This document shows, piece by piece, positions 1 to 13,647 of a stretch of DNA of 64,000 nucleotides (positions within the stretch are counted from its first letter, which is position 1; every line of letters starts with the position of its first letter). The translations under genes were made by a program, and so were the position numbers. Origin of the DNA: Anoplopoma fimbria (Eukaryota > Chordata > Actinopteri > Perciformes > Anoplopomatidae); contig NC_072469.1 in NCBI RefSeq assembly GCF_027596085.1, positions 19,819,281 to 19,883,280 on the forward strand. The letters are read 5' to 3'. The notes under the pieces were generated by a model that worked only from the letters and a program-made list of their open reading frames with translations, did no database searches and was not told the origin of the DNA.

Positions 1-3000
1 ACTAATATTTACCATTATCACCAACGTCAGCAGCGTCATCTAAACAAAAAAACCTTGAATGCACTCAGCAGTTTTTATTAAGTGCTTTACAGGACGGCAT
101 TTCAAACAAGAATAGTAAAACATCCGAGGAGCTAAAAATAAGCAGCAGCAAAAGAAGAGAAGGATTGTAAAAGTGGAATGAAAAGATGCATAAAATCACA
201 TTTTAAGTAGAGAAACCATAAAAAAAGCAACACCAGAATTAAAACTGGGCACAATCACTGTTCATAAAAGCAGCACTAAGCCATAAAAGTTTTTTTAAAA
301 GGGGATTTAAGTAAAGTTCATAATCCTTACTAGTGTGAGAAAAGCGCTGAAAATGAAGGGGCTTTGCTTTAATTTGGAGTGCTATATGTAGCTCATTAGT
401 AAGGGCTTTAATATAAAGGGAGCCCATACAAGCCATATGAGCATATCAGCTACATAAGACCAGCAACTCAACTTGTACAGATACTGTGCACAAACATGCA
501 GTACTGCCTTGGCAACATTGACTGAAACAACAAATTATTTATTATATATACACACTATTTTATGGAATGGGCTATACTAATAAAGGAAAGAAAAACCCAA
601 GAGGTTATAGGGGCAGTGAGAATCAAACCTACAAAGCAACGCAGAGAAAAAAGACAGACCCTGAACACAGGATCAAAATGTCTTCCACTGTTTTGTGTTG
701 ACTGATGTAATACAGGAACAGTCTGGAGGGGATATTGATCATGCTCTGACCATTTCCTCAAAGAGAGACAATTAGATCCATCCCCAAAACATGCATGTGC
801 ATGTGCGCGCGCACACAAACACAAACACGCAGTATAGATCCAGCGTAGGAGAAAATGTTAATCCATAGCCGTCCAAAATAAACCACAAAGTCTTTAACAT
901 GAGGTAAAACGCTCCAACCGTCAACGCTACAAGTGAGTCTCTGTTTTTTTATACATATGGAGGTTTATCTGATTAGATCCATCTCATAAATTAGAGATCT
1001 TGAGGTTTGGGGGGTCAAAGATGCTGGAGCAGAGGGAGAATCCATCTAATTGGTTGGATGGAGCACAGGACTGTAGGGAAAGCTCAGCGCTAATTTAATT
1101 TCGTGTTTGTGCGTTTGTGTGTCCTGGAGTGTGTGCATCATGGGTGACGTATTACAAACACAGCTCCGTCATCGAAGGATGTGATGTAAACAGATTACCT
1201 CTGCTGCCAACAAGCCTCAGCTGATGTGTTGCTTTCTTAAGGAGCCTTCAGGAGGAATGAGGCATGTTCTACCTAATTGGTCCATAAACTGAGGCATGCT
1301 TGTAAGCCATGTCGGTAAGGGCAATGCCACTTAATCTTTTAAAATCTGCAGCACACTGAAATATTTCAAACGTTAAGCTAATTCGGCTGAAAAGGTCGGT
1401 GGTTTATTCTTTCTTTGGATAACCTTTCAACATGATTGATATATTAGCAGGTTATTGTTCTGTTTTTGTCTCTAAAAAGTATAAAAATAATTTTCCAAGG
1501 TGCCATACCATAAAGATATTCAATTGACATTGATATATACAAATTAAAAGCATCACATTCTCACATTTGAGAAGCTGGTAGCAGTGAATGCTTGGCCTTT
1601 TTGCTTGAAAAATTACCAAATGATTCAGAGATTATAATTTCTTCAGTTGACCGAGTTATTGATTATACGCAAAAACCCTTGCTCTACAAGAATGATACCC
1701 AGATTTACTTTTTTAAGTTAACTTTGAGTTAGTATTGACATGATATTTAACATTAATTCATTAATTATATGCAAATGGTGCCTACAATAAGGTTCTTTAC
1801 TCAATCTCTGAAGAAATATATAAGAATATATGAAACTTTGTCCTACTGGCTCATTGCTGGTCTTAACTCTAAAAACACATGATGCAGCTAAATGTAAAGT
1901 CATCCATTTTCCCCTTTTCAGCATTACCATTCAGTGTCAGACAGCAGATTTAAATGCTTTGAGGGAATTATGACAGAAAACACACCTCGGAGGAAGAGAA
2001 AGACAAGTGAAACAGAGACAGAACATTATCTGAATACAGAGAGGGCTCCACAAAGTGCAGTGGTTGTACAAAAGGAAGGAAAGGATTCATTTTCTGTAAT
2101 GAGCCAGACTGCACCAGGCACAGAGTGTACTGTTCATCTCCCTCCTCACCTCTCAGACGGACTATAATCCCACAGGGAACCCTTCCTTTTCTCTCATTTT
2201 GAACTTCCACAAACACAGAGCCTCTCTGAAGCTGTGGGTTTCGTCTGTGTCCGAGCACTTGAACCTCGCCTCACCTTGTGCAAACAGCACAAGCCCTCGT
2301 AATTAACACTGATGGCTAAAGTTCAATCACTTCAATGTCAAGCAGGAGATAAGGCCCATGGGATGAATGACTTGGCTTTTTGGGAGGTAAATGAGTCCTG
2401 TGTCTCTGAAGAGCCGGACATGGGTGAGAAAAGTGTGGCAATTATTTCGACAAAGGAAGGTCTCCCTGCTGTCAGGCGGTGCATCACTCACTCCCTCTGG
2501 ACAGCTCCTCCAACACCACCCTCCACCTCAACACAACATGGCCACTGCTAATGAGGATCTACAGATGTAGAGAGAAACAGACAGGGGGGATTTAAGGATA
2601 GGACATCTAAATGATGAATGGAGAGGTAGAAATGGAACAGATGAAAAAAAAAAACACGAGAGAGATCGTAAACTATAGAGATTCAGGAGACAGGGAGATA
2701 ACACCATCATCCTGTTGCAACCAGCTATTTTCCTCTGACTCAAAACAGCCCTTGACATTTGGCCAGCAGCAGAGGTAATCAGTGCAGACCTGGACAAATA
2801 GAAACGTCACAGCTCAGGGGATTGCTCTGAGTCTGTCTTAGTCATCCTGCAGATAACTCCTATCTAGGTGCGAATTCATACACGTTAATGTGGAGGAAGA
2901 CACGGCTGAGCAGTGATCCGTTCACCTCCATTTGACCCTCAGTTAGCGAAGGCTCAGATGCAACACATACACAGATAACCACATTCACGCAGGCAAGGTT

Positions 3001-4205
3001 ATTGAGGAGGAACCTATCTACTCAGTCAGCTGGAAAACAAGCTATGTATGAACTATGAAAGCGACTGTTCCACAAGTAGCCGAGGTGGATTATTTTTCAC
3101 AATCTCATCAGTCGATCCTGTGGGCTCAGCAGCTCCAGAGGACGGACACGATGCGCAGCTGCTGATTTGTCACGCTCAGGGGAAATCAGAATCTTCCTCC
3201 ATCAGACGTCGTAAACCACCGTCTGTTTACAGTGAGCCTGCGAATGCACAGGCACACAGGCAAACCGGTGTCTCCAGAGAGGTACACTTTTGTTGTTAGG
3301 AATTTCTAGGGCCAAACTTCTTATGATGCTCAAGAACAACAGTGTTTATTGACAGATCATCCACATGTACATAGAGAGAGAGAGACAAGCCGTTGTACGG
3401 ACTCATGCTAAAGACTCTAAAACACCCGTCAAACAAGATCGCTATCCAAATCAGTTAGATTTGACAAAAGGGCCTGTGTATATTAAGCCTGGTTTGTGTT
3501 AAAATGTTTCTTGAATTTGATCATGTTTGTTTTAAAGTGGAAATTCAATGTGCAACAGCATCCACAAGCAACGCTCAAATAAATATTGAATTACTTCCGA
3601 AACCTGCGGTACTTTCATACAACATTACTAAGTATTCAACCTTGGAACCCATCAGCTAACTATCGAAAAGCCTCTGGCTGCAAGGAGATATATTTTGGGG
3701 GGTTCAGGTGTAGCCAGGGAATATCTGTACCAAGACCCCCTTTTCTGTGTGTTGCTCATTGTTTACAGTCCGATTAGCTTCCGACAGGAGTTTGAGTTGA
3801 GAGAAGACTTGTTTGTTTTTCAAGTAGCCAGTTTACGACCTAATTTTGAACCAATAAAAAGCAAAATCATTGTAATGCAGATTGTATTTTGGCCAATACA
3901 TTCCACCTCTTTTGCTCTCCACACAAACCTTTTACCTGCATTCAACCAAAGCATGCTCCAACGTGATTGGTCAATGCTACTCAGACTACAAACAGAAACT
4001 GGAAAACTTGTCCCGCTGCCTACAGATTATGAATGCAGAATCTGTTTACTAAGTATTTAAATGGGAATATAGTCTAAATATGGTACATGAAAAATATTCA
4101 AAAAATATATATTTGACCATTCAAATTTATAGAGATAAGATGTTCTTTCTATAAGGACTGTATTATGTTACAAACAGCTGCTGCGCCTCTGATAAATGGA
4201 CTTCA

Positions 4206-4209
4206 GTGT

Positions 4210-4300
<91 letters not shown>
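4206..4300. repeat. (TG)n microsatellite
   Basis: An almost perfect TG array of about 95 bp, followed by a short AG run. Confidence 0.97.
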
Positions 4301-4308
<8 letters not shown>

Positions 4309-7300
4309 TGAACACAGTATGCGTAAGCATGCTCATGTATAATTGCTGTGGTCAGGGGGGCTATATTTCTGTCTGCTAATTAAGTTTAATTATATTGAAC
4401 ATCATCAACTAAGGGCCATATTAAAGACTAATTAGAAATCACAGAGTCTGTGACAGATGTACAGATCGCCCCAACAGCCCTGAACACATGAAAGCAAATG
4501 AAAGCACAACCAAGCTGATCAGAAACTCAATCTGTTTTCATATTCTTTCAAACCATCCTTGCAAAACAGCAAAGGGAGTGGATGCTTATTTTGTCATTTC
4601 AAATATATAAGTAATAAACATTCCCTATTGTAGAATATTTGCACTTTGTCCTTTATACATCTGCTCACCTTCCTGTCCACCAGAAACACTGACTCTTCCC
4701 TGTCTCATATGAGAGGATGACATTATTAAATCGTCTACTGCATGACATCAGACCAAAACAAACAACTAGATCAGCTGTGATGAAATAAAAAAATACTACA
4801 GTGATGTGACATATTCAGTAGTAAGGGAAAAAACAAAACATGTTTTTCCTCCTTAAACAAAAGTCTAAATACAAAACAAAAATAAAAAAGTAAATTAGGT
4901 CTATCAGTTGTAAACAGTTTGTGGCCATCAATGAGTGCATAAAAGGGCTCTGCATCAGTCATAATGTAACCCTGGCAGACTATGACATGAGGTGAATCAC
5001 AAAAGGACTCTGGTAAAACACCTGCCAATGTGGCAATGGAAAAAAAGGTCAAAAGGATTCGTCCTTCCTGCTCACTGTGGGCACACTTGACGGGATCAGT
5101 ACTCACATACACAGTGCACTTCCAGATAAAAAACAATCCACATCAACATGACTCAGACAAATAGCCCACACCAATAACGTTACACAGCTAATCCCCGTCA
5201 AATGAGAACCGCAGCCAAGAGAACACTACTGCCACAACAACAGGCAGACTGAAATTAACTCTTTCCAGACCGGCTTTCCCGGCTACATGAAAACTCATTC
5301 ATGCTGCTGATGGAGGGAGCCGAGACAATTAGCCACATAAAGCTGTTTTATTGTTAAGACTCTTCTTTGTGTGTGTGCAGTTACGCATTACATCCTCACA
5401 GCTTTGGGCCGTTTCATGTGAAACAACGTCACATGTTAACATACGACCCAAACTGGATTATGGCACAGAATAAAAACCTTAGAGAATCAAGGAATAATAC
5501 ATGTCTGTTGAACACAATGGAGCTATTCAACCACTCACAAAGCTGCGCTGGACTAGTTACACGATTTCGGAATTTCTAAAGTCCAGGTCAATAGTTGACG
5601 AGTCTGGGAAACCTGTTTCATTACAGAAACACATCATCGGACCGATAAACATGCTAATACATGGACTATTCAATATTCTCAGTGAAGGGGAAGGGGCATT
5701 CAATAAATCTGAGCAGACGCTGTGAAAGGACATGACCTCAGGCCTGAAAGTCAATGTCAGAAGATGTATCTGTCCCCATTTAGGGCTGCTTTAATAAAGG
5801 AGATGGCACAGCAGCCCGAAAGGACTGTCCTGTAATGAAGGGCAATATCCTCTGACTCCTTGTACTGCTTATCGACCGTGATGCATACAGAGGTATTATG
5901 GACTGGCTTTTACCTTGAAAAATAATACATTTTTAAATTCTTTCTATATGGACAGCTGAGCTGGTGTGTATTTGTGTCATATCTAGACAGACAGCAAAGA
6001 GGATAAATACAGGAGGGAGCAGAGGTCGACTACTGCCCTGACAGGGTGACATCCTCTGCTGCCTCCTCTCCTAACCTCCCAGTGGGACTCCTGATCCCTG
6101 TACCTGCCTGCCTGTCACATTCACCGGAGCTAAAACAAACAAGAGCCGACATTAAGAAAAAGATAGAAAGAATCTAAAGCCTAAAGAGGCATGTTAGATA
6201 GAAGTGTACCGACTCAAATATAACTATAAAGCAGCTACGGATGGTTTGATTAAAGATATTAAGTCGAACATAATGATATAAAAAAGATGCCTGTGGTTAC
6301 AGCTCACTTTTCTGAACACAACTTCCCTGACTAATTAAAACTGCTTATGCTAAATATTAGCCTCTGATAAAGGGCTGCATTTTCGAGCAAGGACTTAATG
6401 CGCACAAAGAAAGAGAGAGAATGAGGGAGATAGAATGACTATGGAGTAAATCGACCTAAAAACTCACAAATAATTGAGACCTATCCACAGACCATTGTAC
6501 AGGAAGGATATAATTGTAATAGCTGCAATAGCATTACAGGAACATTAATTGGCCTATCCATACAAGAATATGCCAGACACATGTGTAAAGTGGATCCTTT
6601 CTAACGCCAAGAGCAAAATGACCCGTTAGGGTCACCAATAGCTGGAGCTCCAGCCATCTTCTCACCACTCACACAGAGGCAGTGGATAGCTATTTCTATC
6701 TATAATCATTTCCAAGTCTGACCTCCCTTGGTAGTGCTTGAGCTGTTTGTTAAGTAGGCCCATGTCTGCACGCCCCTGAGTCTCCTGTTGCTCCATAATG
6801 AGCCTCTCCAGCTGCATGGCCACCGAGACGACCGAGGCCAGAGGTTGAGCTGCTCACTCTCTCTAATTGGCAGAATCAAGCTCTCACTCTTGAGCAGCAG
6901 AGCAACCAGGTTGCATGAAAGGTTGCATCATTATTCCAAAAAAAGCTATGCTCACAGTTAAAGCTATTGGCAGATAATATCAAAACAAACAAAATAATAC
7001 AACAGAAGAGAGAGCAAAGCAGGGAGCACTTCGGTGTGTAGAAATTAAGCAACTATAACACATGAACTATTCCAAGTTTAGGAGCAAAGACAGCACCAAG
7101 AGTCTCCCTTAATTTTAAGCCGAGCTCCTGGGACACCCATTAACTATTGGGTAGCAGAAATAAGATGCCTAAAGTGTGAATGGATGCAACAATTTAGAAA
7201 CGTACACATGAATATGGCCTGTAGTTTATGTAAGTGTGGGGCATAATAAACATATCTAATGCATTTCTTATATATTTCCTAGGAAATATATATTTCCTAA

Positions 7301-7761
7301 TCTGAAAAATAGGCCTATGAAAATTGTAAACATCCCACCCTAACAGGTAAAGGACACCTAACAGGGAGATGTCAGTCAAGCACAATGTGTACACACCCAC
7401 ACAGTCCTGAGGGGTCTTATCGTACATTTTGAAATTGTACATTGCTACAATATCGTTTCAATGACTCTACAGTAGGGCCAACAATAAAGACATCGGCTTT
7501 ATCTTCATTTCATTTAAGAATGTAAACAAGGAAATCATTTATTAATAATTTTATTGATTTTCGTCTATCTTACACATCTCAGATATAAGAGCAGGTTCAG
7601 ACGAGGTTCAAACCAACAAGCTCATGTACTACAATGTGCTGTACTGTCGCTTTATTGCCTTGGATTTAAACTTGGAAAATCTGATTTAGTAAAAGACAGA
7701 AAAACGACAAAAAAGCCTTTATACCTGTATTTCTCTTATAGACCTTTCCTTAAACAGTTTA

Positions 7762-7768
7762 AAATAAT

Positions 7769-7800
<32 letters not shown>

Positions 7801-7843
7801 CCATTAACATAATATACAACATTATAATAATAATAATAATAAA
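7762..7843. repeat. AAT-type trinucleotide microsatellite, two blocks
   Basis: Two blocks of AAT/ATA repeats (about 7762-7800 and 7823-7843) are separated by a short AT-rich linker. The Asn/Ile-rich open frame across them is low-complexity, not a gene. Confidence 0.9.
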
Positions 7844-8695
7844 AGTTCATCACACTGTGACACAAAGTTATAAGTGCAGAAGGATCATTTAACATTTAAA
7901 GTTGAGCTTAACAAAACTGTAAAGATTGCCCCTAACTAGGCTTATAGCTGTTTGCATTGCTTTATTTACATATTTATTACAGTTTAGTATTCATGAGACA
8001 GAAGGTAATATCAGTTAAGTGTTTCTACGTTTCCTATTATTCAGCATGGGAGAAAATTAAAATGGAGCATTTAAACTGCCAGCTGAGGCTTATAAACTAT
8101 CCCATGAATCCTTCAACAGGGTTATTTACAACTCTGCAGGGCTGACTTCATTCAGGGAAGAAAAACAAATGTCTGCCACGCATGGAAGCGAAAAAACCCA
8201 ACGGGAGAGAGCTATCTACTGAAACACTCAACCACCATCTGCTGTACACAAGCGTTAATATACCTATTCATATACAGTAAAGGTTTTACATTTCATAGGA
8301 AAGCTGCTGTCCGTTCTGCAAAAAAAAATATTGTGCTCATACAAACGCCCGGCTCTGAAAATGGCAAACAAACAAAGTGGCACACAACAGTACTCCAGCC
8401 AATCAGCAACAGTGTGTGCTTGTGCATAGGACAGGAGAAAGGCTATGGAAGTATCAAGAGAAAGGCAGTAGGAGCGAGAGGGACTGTAAATCTGGCACAT
8501 GCAAACGTTTGTTTTTCCTTTCTCAAGAATCACTGACTACCGCAACTTTTAGATTTTTAGGTATTTCCATCCACTTTTCCGCTTTTTACTTGTCCTCTCT
8601 GTATTATGTTACATTTTAGTCCACTTCACTGCCAGCTATAGTTACCAAATACTTTGCTGATCATGACTTTTGAAGCAAAACACATTATTGGCTTA

Positions 8696-9206
8696 TGAAA
8701 TATTACATTACATTACATTACAGTCATTTAGCAGACGCTTTTACCCAAAGCGACTTACAGGAAGTGTATTCAAGAGAACTATTAGTCACCAGAAGTCATA
8801 AGTGCATCTCCTTTCTTAAACAAGCATCTAAAAGCATAAACCAGAGCAAAAGTATAGTGCAGAAGCAGATTACTACGAAAACAATAATTGCAACAAACTA
8901 ATACGAATACAATAGGTGCTACAAACTAATACGAATACAATAAGTGCAATAAACTAATACGAATACAATAAGTGCAACAACTAATACGAATGCAATAAGT
9001 GCTACGAGGAAGGCTCAGGGTAGTACTTCTTGAAGAGGTGAGTTTTCAGCCTGCGCCTAAAGATGGGCAGCGACTCTGCTGTCCTGACGTCAGTGGGGAG
9101 TTCATTCCACCACTGAGGGGCCAGGACAGAAAAAAGCTGTGACCGGGTGGATCGGCCACAGGGACCTCTGAGCGACGGGGCAACCAATCGCCCCAAATAT
9201 GAAGCA
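8696..9206 (-). mobile_element. 5'-truncated LINE 3' end (minus strand)
   Basis: Read on the minus strand, a short open frame (9196-9002) carries RSTRSQLFSVLAPQWWNELP and then RRLKTHLFKK. This is the carboxy-terminal tail typical of reverse-transcriptase proteins of non-LTR retrotransposons in fish. It is followed by a 3' UTR with about five copies of a roughly 30-bp unit (8880-9000) and a tail containing AAGTCGCTTTGG, AAAGCGTCTGCTAAATGACT and (GTAAT)n ending near 8697. Everything upstream of the RT tail is missing, so this is a dead copy. The same tail recurs at 63.2 and 63.7 kb. Confidence 0.8.
8880..9002. repeat. Short tandem array inside the LINE 3' UTR
   Basis: About five imperfect copies of a roughly 30-bp unit containing ACTAATACGAATACAATAAG, differing by point changes and one short deletion. 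Confidence 0.75.
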
Positions 9207-11267
9207 TTGATGAGATAAGACTACACAGTGGTTAAGATTTTACATTCCTACATTCTGAAAGGCAACAATCTGTATAATAAGTTCTACTATTTTTAATATG
9301 TATGGTATATATTTTGCAATATCTTTTGTGTTTGTACTTTTGCTCAAGTAAAATACTGAGGGCAGAACTTTTACTTGGATTGGAGTATTTTTACAGTCTG
9401 TTATGATATTAATTTACTTAGCTTAGGGATCTGATTACTTTTTACATAGCTGTAAATAACATCTAACAGTAAAAACACAAATTAAAACAAATACAAGAAG
9501 AAAAAAAATCTGCATGTCAGCTATGTGATCGTAAAATACATGAGCACTTTTAGCTGCAACCTAATTTATCTCTTAGCTTGCATCTAATAACACTTTGGAA
9601 CCTTGTTTTTAAACCATTTAACAAGTCTTAACAATGCAATAAGGCTACAAACACAGAGCCTGATTGCTTTTATGAAGAACTGTTGCCTCATCAATGTCTC
9701 CCTGCTACTACTAACATTAATCTGCTCATCTTTCTTGCAGTAAACAGCAGTAATAACAGCCTGAGAGGCATAAGTTATTTTTGATCATTCATGACAGCTT
9801 GGTGGGAGAACATTTTACAGCCCAGTAATTTGGGAATACACCATCTTTGCTTTGAAACTGATTCTGGGAAAAATAAGTAGAGTTTCAAAAAGCGCAGACC
9901 AACGGCTGCTTTCTGGTTTGTGAGGCAACTTTGCTCTTCTCCTCAGAGTACAGTTAAGATGTTTAGTGCTCTGAGTAAAGCAGTCTAATCACATGTGGCA
10001 TCCACTCAAGAACACAAAACCACCGAAGATCACCGTTCATATCTGAAGAAAGACATCAAATCTCTACAACAAAATAGCTGATGCTGGGTCCTGGTAGGTA
10101 GTCAAAGGAGCATATTTGTGTTTACAAAATCATAGGGTACAACCACAGTTAAAATGCAGAAAAAGACACATTTGGGATTTTGTTGCAATACTAAAACTTG
10201 CCCCTGTAGTCCTGGTGAAACTACACAAAGCAGACACACAGATTTGACCACACATTTGATGGCCAAACCCTCATGGAGGCCCGTCACAAGTTAACCGAAC
10301 CAAATCCCTTCTGAATACAGGCTGTCACAGGAAGAGGAGGGAAGGAGTGAAGACAGAGGAAGAGGAGATGGCCTGTACTTGTCGCCTGTTAAGTGAGAAG
10401 CTTTGACAATGGAGCAGAGCCTTTAGGCACAGACCGACTGACCACCACAGGCCTGACAGCCCGCATGCAGAAAGTACAGGACAAGCATCACCAGCTTACA
10501 GCCCCTGACTTTGCCTTAATTAACCCTACAACTGGAAATCCTGCGAAGAAATTACTGCAGTAGGTTTGTTTAATATGCATGCTTCCACTTTTCAATCAGA
10601 TGTCACAACAACAGACTTCAAGTAGAATCTCTGATAAAGAAAAGGAATATTGTGGCTGCATGAACACGTATCAATGATAATAATTGCTGGACTTACTAAC
10701 ATGAACGTCTAGCCAGATAAACGCTGATCTTGAGGATTGTTTTTTGGCCAAATCAAACAATTAAAATGGATTAAATAAATAATTTGCGAGTAAGCTGTCC
10801 TAGTTCATCAACAGAAGGATTACATTTACCAAGAAGTATTTTGTGCAGATTTATTGTTATTTTCTAAAAAACAAACCTACGATTGACCGTTCACTAAGCG
10901 TATATATACTATATATGTAGTATTAGTATAGAATTACCACTTAAAACTCATAGTATTTTTTTCAATTAATAGGTGTTAGACTTCACATATAAGAACGAAA
11001 AAGCAGATATCTCATTTTTCAGACTTTCATTTAAAGTAGAAAAGGTGTATGAAGTCTTAGAGCGGAGACCGCAAGACAAAATATATAGTAGACCTAAGTG
11101 TCTTTGTCAGCTGAGCGAGCTGTACAACACTATATCTGGTCATTTTCTTCACAGGCGAATGTCATCCCTCCTTATCAGCTCCTCTTAAATCACCCTGTAG
11201 CCTCTGTGTCGCCTTTAATGTGTAAAAATACTAGAAAAAAGCGCTGGCAGGAGAAAACCAATCTCAC
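9207..11267. other. No gene recognised
   Basis: AT-rich DNA between the LINE fragment and the MYRIP coding exon. I see no exon, RNA gene or long repeat here. Confidence 0.5.
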
Positions 11268-11377
11268 CTCAGCCTCTCCTCCTCCTTCTTCCGCAGCTTC
11301 ATGTCCCGCTGGACGACTTTCAGGACGTGCTCCGCCTCATCGTCCGTCAGTCCCGACAGGTCCAGCTTCCGGCCCAT
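11268..11377 (-). CDS. myrip: MYRIP first coding exon (partial gene)
   Basis: This exon encodes 36 residues starting [20 protein letters not shown] and ending in a KKEEERL stretch. That is the first helix of the Slp-homology (Rab27-binding) domain of MYRIP, the linker that ties Rab27a on secretory granules or melanosomes to myosin VIIa/Va and actin. The paralogue melanophilin starts MGKKLDLSKLTDEE, so the GRK and SGLTDDE residues favour MYRIP. The ATG is at 11377-11375. The exon ends in phase 2 (CTG AG) with donor GTGAGA at 11267-11262. A polypyrimidine acceptor TTCCTCCAG just above 11474 gives a 207-nt exon (11474-11268) with 97 nt of 5' UTR. The zinc-finger exon and the rest of the gene should lie at lower coordinates, but I find none in 1-11267, so intron 2 appears to run out of the window. 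Confidence 0.8.
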
Positions 11378-13460
11378 CGTTCCTGGCCTCGCCACGCGGA
11401 GCTGCTGGTCCAGGAGGGGAGGACAAGGAGAGGCTCAGGTACTGCTGCTCTGGGGGCCGAGGCTGAGACAACCCTGGAGGAAGAGAGAGGGACAGAGACA
11501 TTGAACATGAGTTTTTGTGGAGTCAACTCCCTCCTTTTGAATCAATGTCTGTACAAACTGTTGTGGAGATTACATTAGAGATAATTTCACTGGGTAGGTA
11601 GAACCGTTGTACTCTTTTTCCTTTACACAATTCAACAGCACCACAGCCTCCATAAATCGACTTCCCTCTATGCAGCTGAGTGTACAGTAGCTTTACTCTC
11701 CAATTCATAGAAGATCAAATCGTACCTGCAGTGAGATGAGTTCTTATTTTTGCATACAGCATACAAAGCAGGCAGTTATAACTGTGAGTCTGTCTTTCAA
11801 CAAACACAAACACAGTAGTCACAAGTTAACAGATGTTATGTTTCTGTGCATTCCTTTGCTTTAGAGTCCTATTGTCTGGTTTGTGGCACAGTGGGTGTGT
11901 GCAATGTAAACATACTGTATGTACACTTCACTTGGCTGCAAACCTCACATTAACCAGTGTGTTTTCTGTATCCAAATACAGCTATACAGCATATTTGTGA
12001 AATAATTTGTGGACTTGTGGCACTGTCATATTAATATTTTAAAGTTATGGACATGACATGAGTTAATGACTTTGCTATCTTGAAAAACCCAAACAACATC
12101 TGTTATTTGCGAGGTGAGAAGGACATAAGGTAAGAAGTGAAGAACGGGTAACAGAGGGGAAAGATCAAGGGAAGGCCCATAAAACTAAGAAACCGAGTGA
12201 TGGCGGGAGGGAGATGGAAGCAGAGACAGATGAGGAGATGGACAGAAGGAGAAGGTCCATTAACTGCAGTGTCTAAACAAGACGGGAGAGCACTGGCATT
12301 GGAGAGTGCAATGATGACTCAGAAGGCCAGACAATTATGTCCGTTCTATTATTGGGCTTCATCGACAGAGCGTCTCTCCTCTCACTCAGCATGTCACTCA
12401 TTCCTCCAGTTTAGCTCAGGGCCTGGATCATGACGGACGGCTGTTGAACTTCAACTGTCAAATTTATACGTTTAACAAAAACAGAAAAACAAAATTGAGA
12501 TGATGGCCCTGCTTATGTGTGCCAACAAGTCATGTTTCATCTTTAAAAGATTAGGAAACAATAATATGTTGCTGTCAGATTCTGCTTCATTTATTACAAG
12601 GACGCATTGCTTGACTTTCTGGAGCATCTATTTGAGTAAAATAAACTTCATTAGTCTAAAATTGAAGTGTTTGTCGTTTTGATAAAAAGCATCAGGGAAA
12701 CCAAAGGAATATATTGGTTTTTTAGGTTTACATTTTATGTCATCCTTACAGATATGTCCATCAGATGCTTTTATGTGTCATTTGTATCAGAACAAGGGCA
12801 AATGACAACACATACACATGCTCAATCACACACATACGAGAGTGTGAGAAAGAGGGTTTGTCAAATTCTCAGCTACAGTGGAAAACAGCTGCAAAATCTC
12901 TCAGTCTCAGACATCTGGTATCACACAAACACAGACTGCCACAATGCCTTTCACAAACACTCCTCATTCAGTCGCTTTGATAAGTCACCTTGCCCTTGCC
13001 CCGGGAAAGGCAATCCATTGTGACATAATCACATGTTATATAGAAAATGTTCAAATACACACTCGGCTCATGTGGACATACAGCATGTAAACACATACCG
13101 ACTGATCCTACATAACACAGTGGACTATATTGAATGAATAGAATTGAGAAATAACCTGGGGAACAAAATGATACAAATGTGTGCATGTATGTCATGTCTA
13201 AATGTTTGTTTACTTCCATGTTTTGTGCCTGCAGACTCTCTTGAAAACCAAATAAATAATATTTGGTACATTTTCATTTGCAGTGCAAGAATAGCAAGAA
13301 GGCTTCTGGTGTGAAAAGTTGTCATCCTGCTTAAAGACTTCACTGTACTAGTAGTCAAAATGTATCATAACAGGTGTGTTCAATTATGTCCATCGTTGAC
13401 AGTGATGAGATGATCGACTCTCACGTTGTTACAGTAAATATCTAGCTACAACCTGCAACA

Positions 13461-13647
13461 GGTGAGCTTAGTTTAGCATACAAACTGGAAAATAGGGGGT
13501 ATGTTACACTTTATCTTGTTTGTTTAATCTGTACAGAAGCATGACATGTAAAACAGACAACTTGCAGTTTGGCGGCTGTAAGCCATGATCAGTGACTAGT
13601 TAGCCATTTCCCTATGTTTCCAGTCTTTAAGCTAAGTTAAGCTAACC
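13461..13647. mobile_element. Fold-back (MITE-like) element, copy 1
   Basis: The left arm (13461-13495) begins GGTGAGCTTAGTTTAGCAT. The right arm (13612-13647) read in reverse complement begins GGTTAGCTTAACTTAGCTT and, like the left arm, continues into an ACTGGAAA word. The arms are imperfect inverted repeats about 115 bp apart. The AGCTTAGCATaaAGACTGGAAAC word set is widespread in percomorph introns and recurs here at about 27.9, 38.85 and 52.2 kb. No coding capacity. Confidence 0.55.

Larger units (their letters stand above)
1..8695. other. Gene-poor stretch, presumed MYRIP intron 2
   Basis: I find no exon of MYRIP or any other protein here on either strand. The only clear structure is simple sequence: (TG)n at 4206-4300 and AAT-type tracts at 7762-7843. 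A segment around 6770-6900, rich in CTCC and GAGC words and free of simple repeats, might be regulatory, but nothing specific supports that. Confidence 0.5.

Noticed and set aside
1968..2258. 96-codon minus-strand open frame
   Set aside because: No domain, no splice sites consistent with an exon, and an overlapping open frame on the other strand; probably chance.
9002..9196. 64-codon open frame with SQLFSVLAPQWWNELP as a gene
   Set aside because: It is the tail of a truncated LINE reverse-transcriptase protein, not a host gene.
11098..11466. 122-codon plus-strand open frame over the MYRIP exon
   Set aside because: It is the antisense shadow of the MYRIP coding exon and its 5' UTR.
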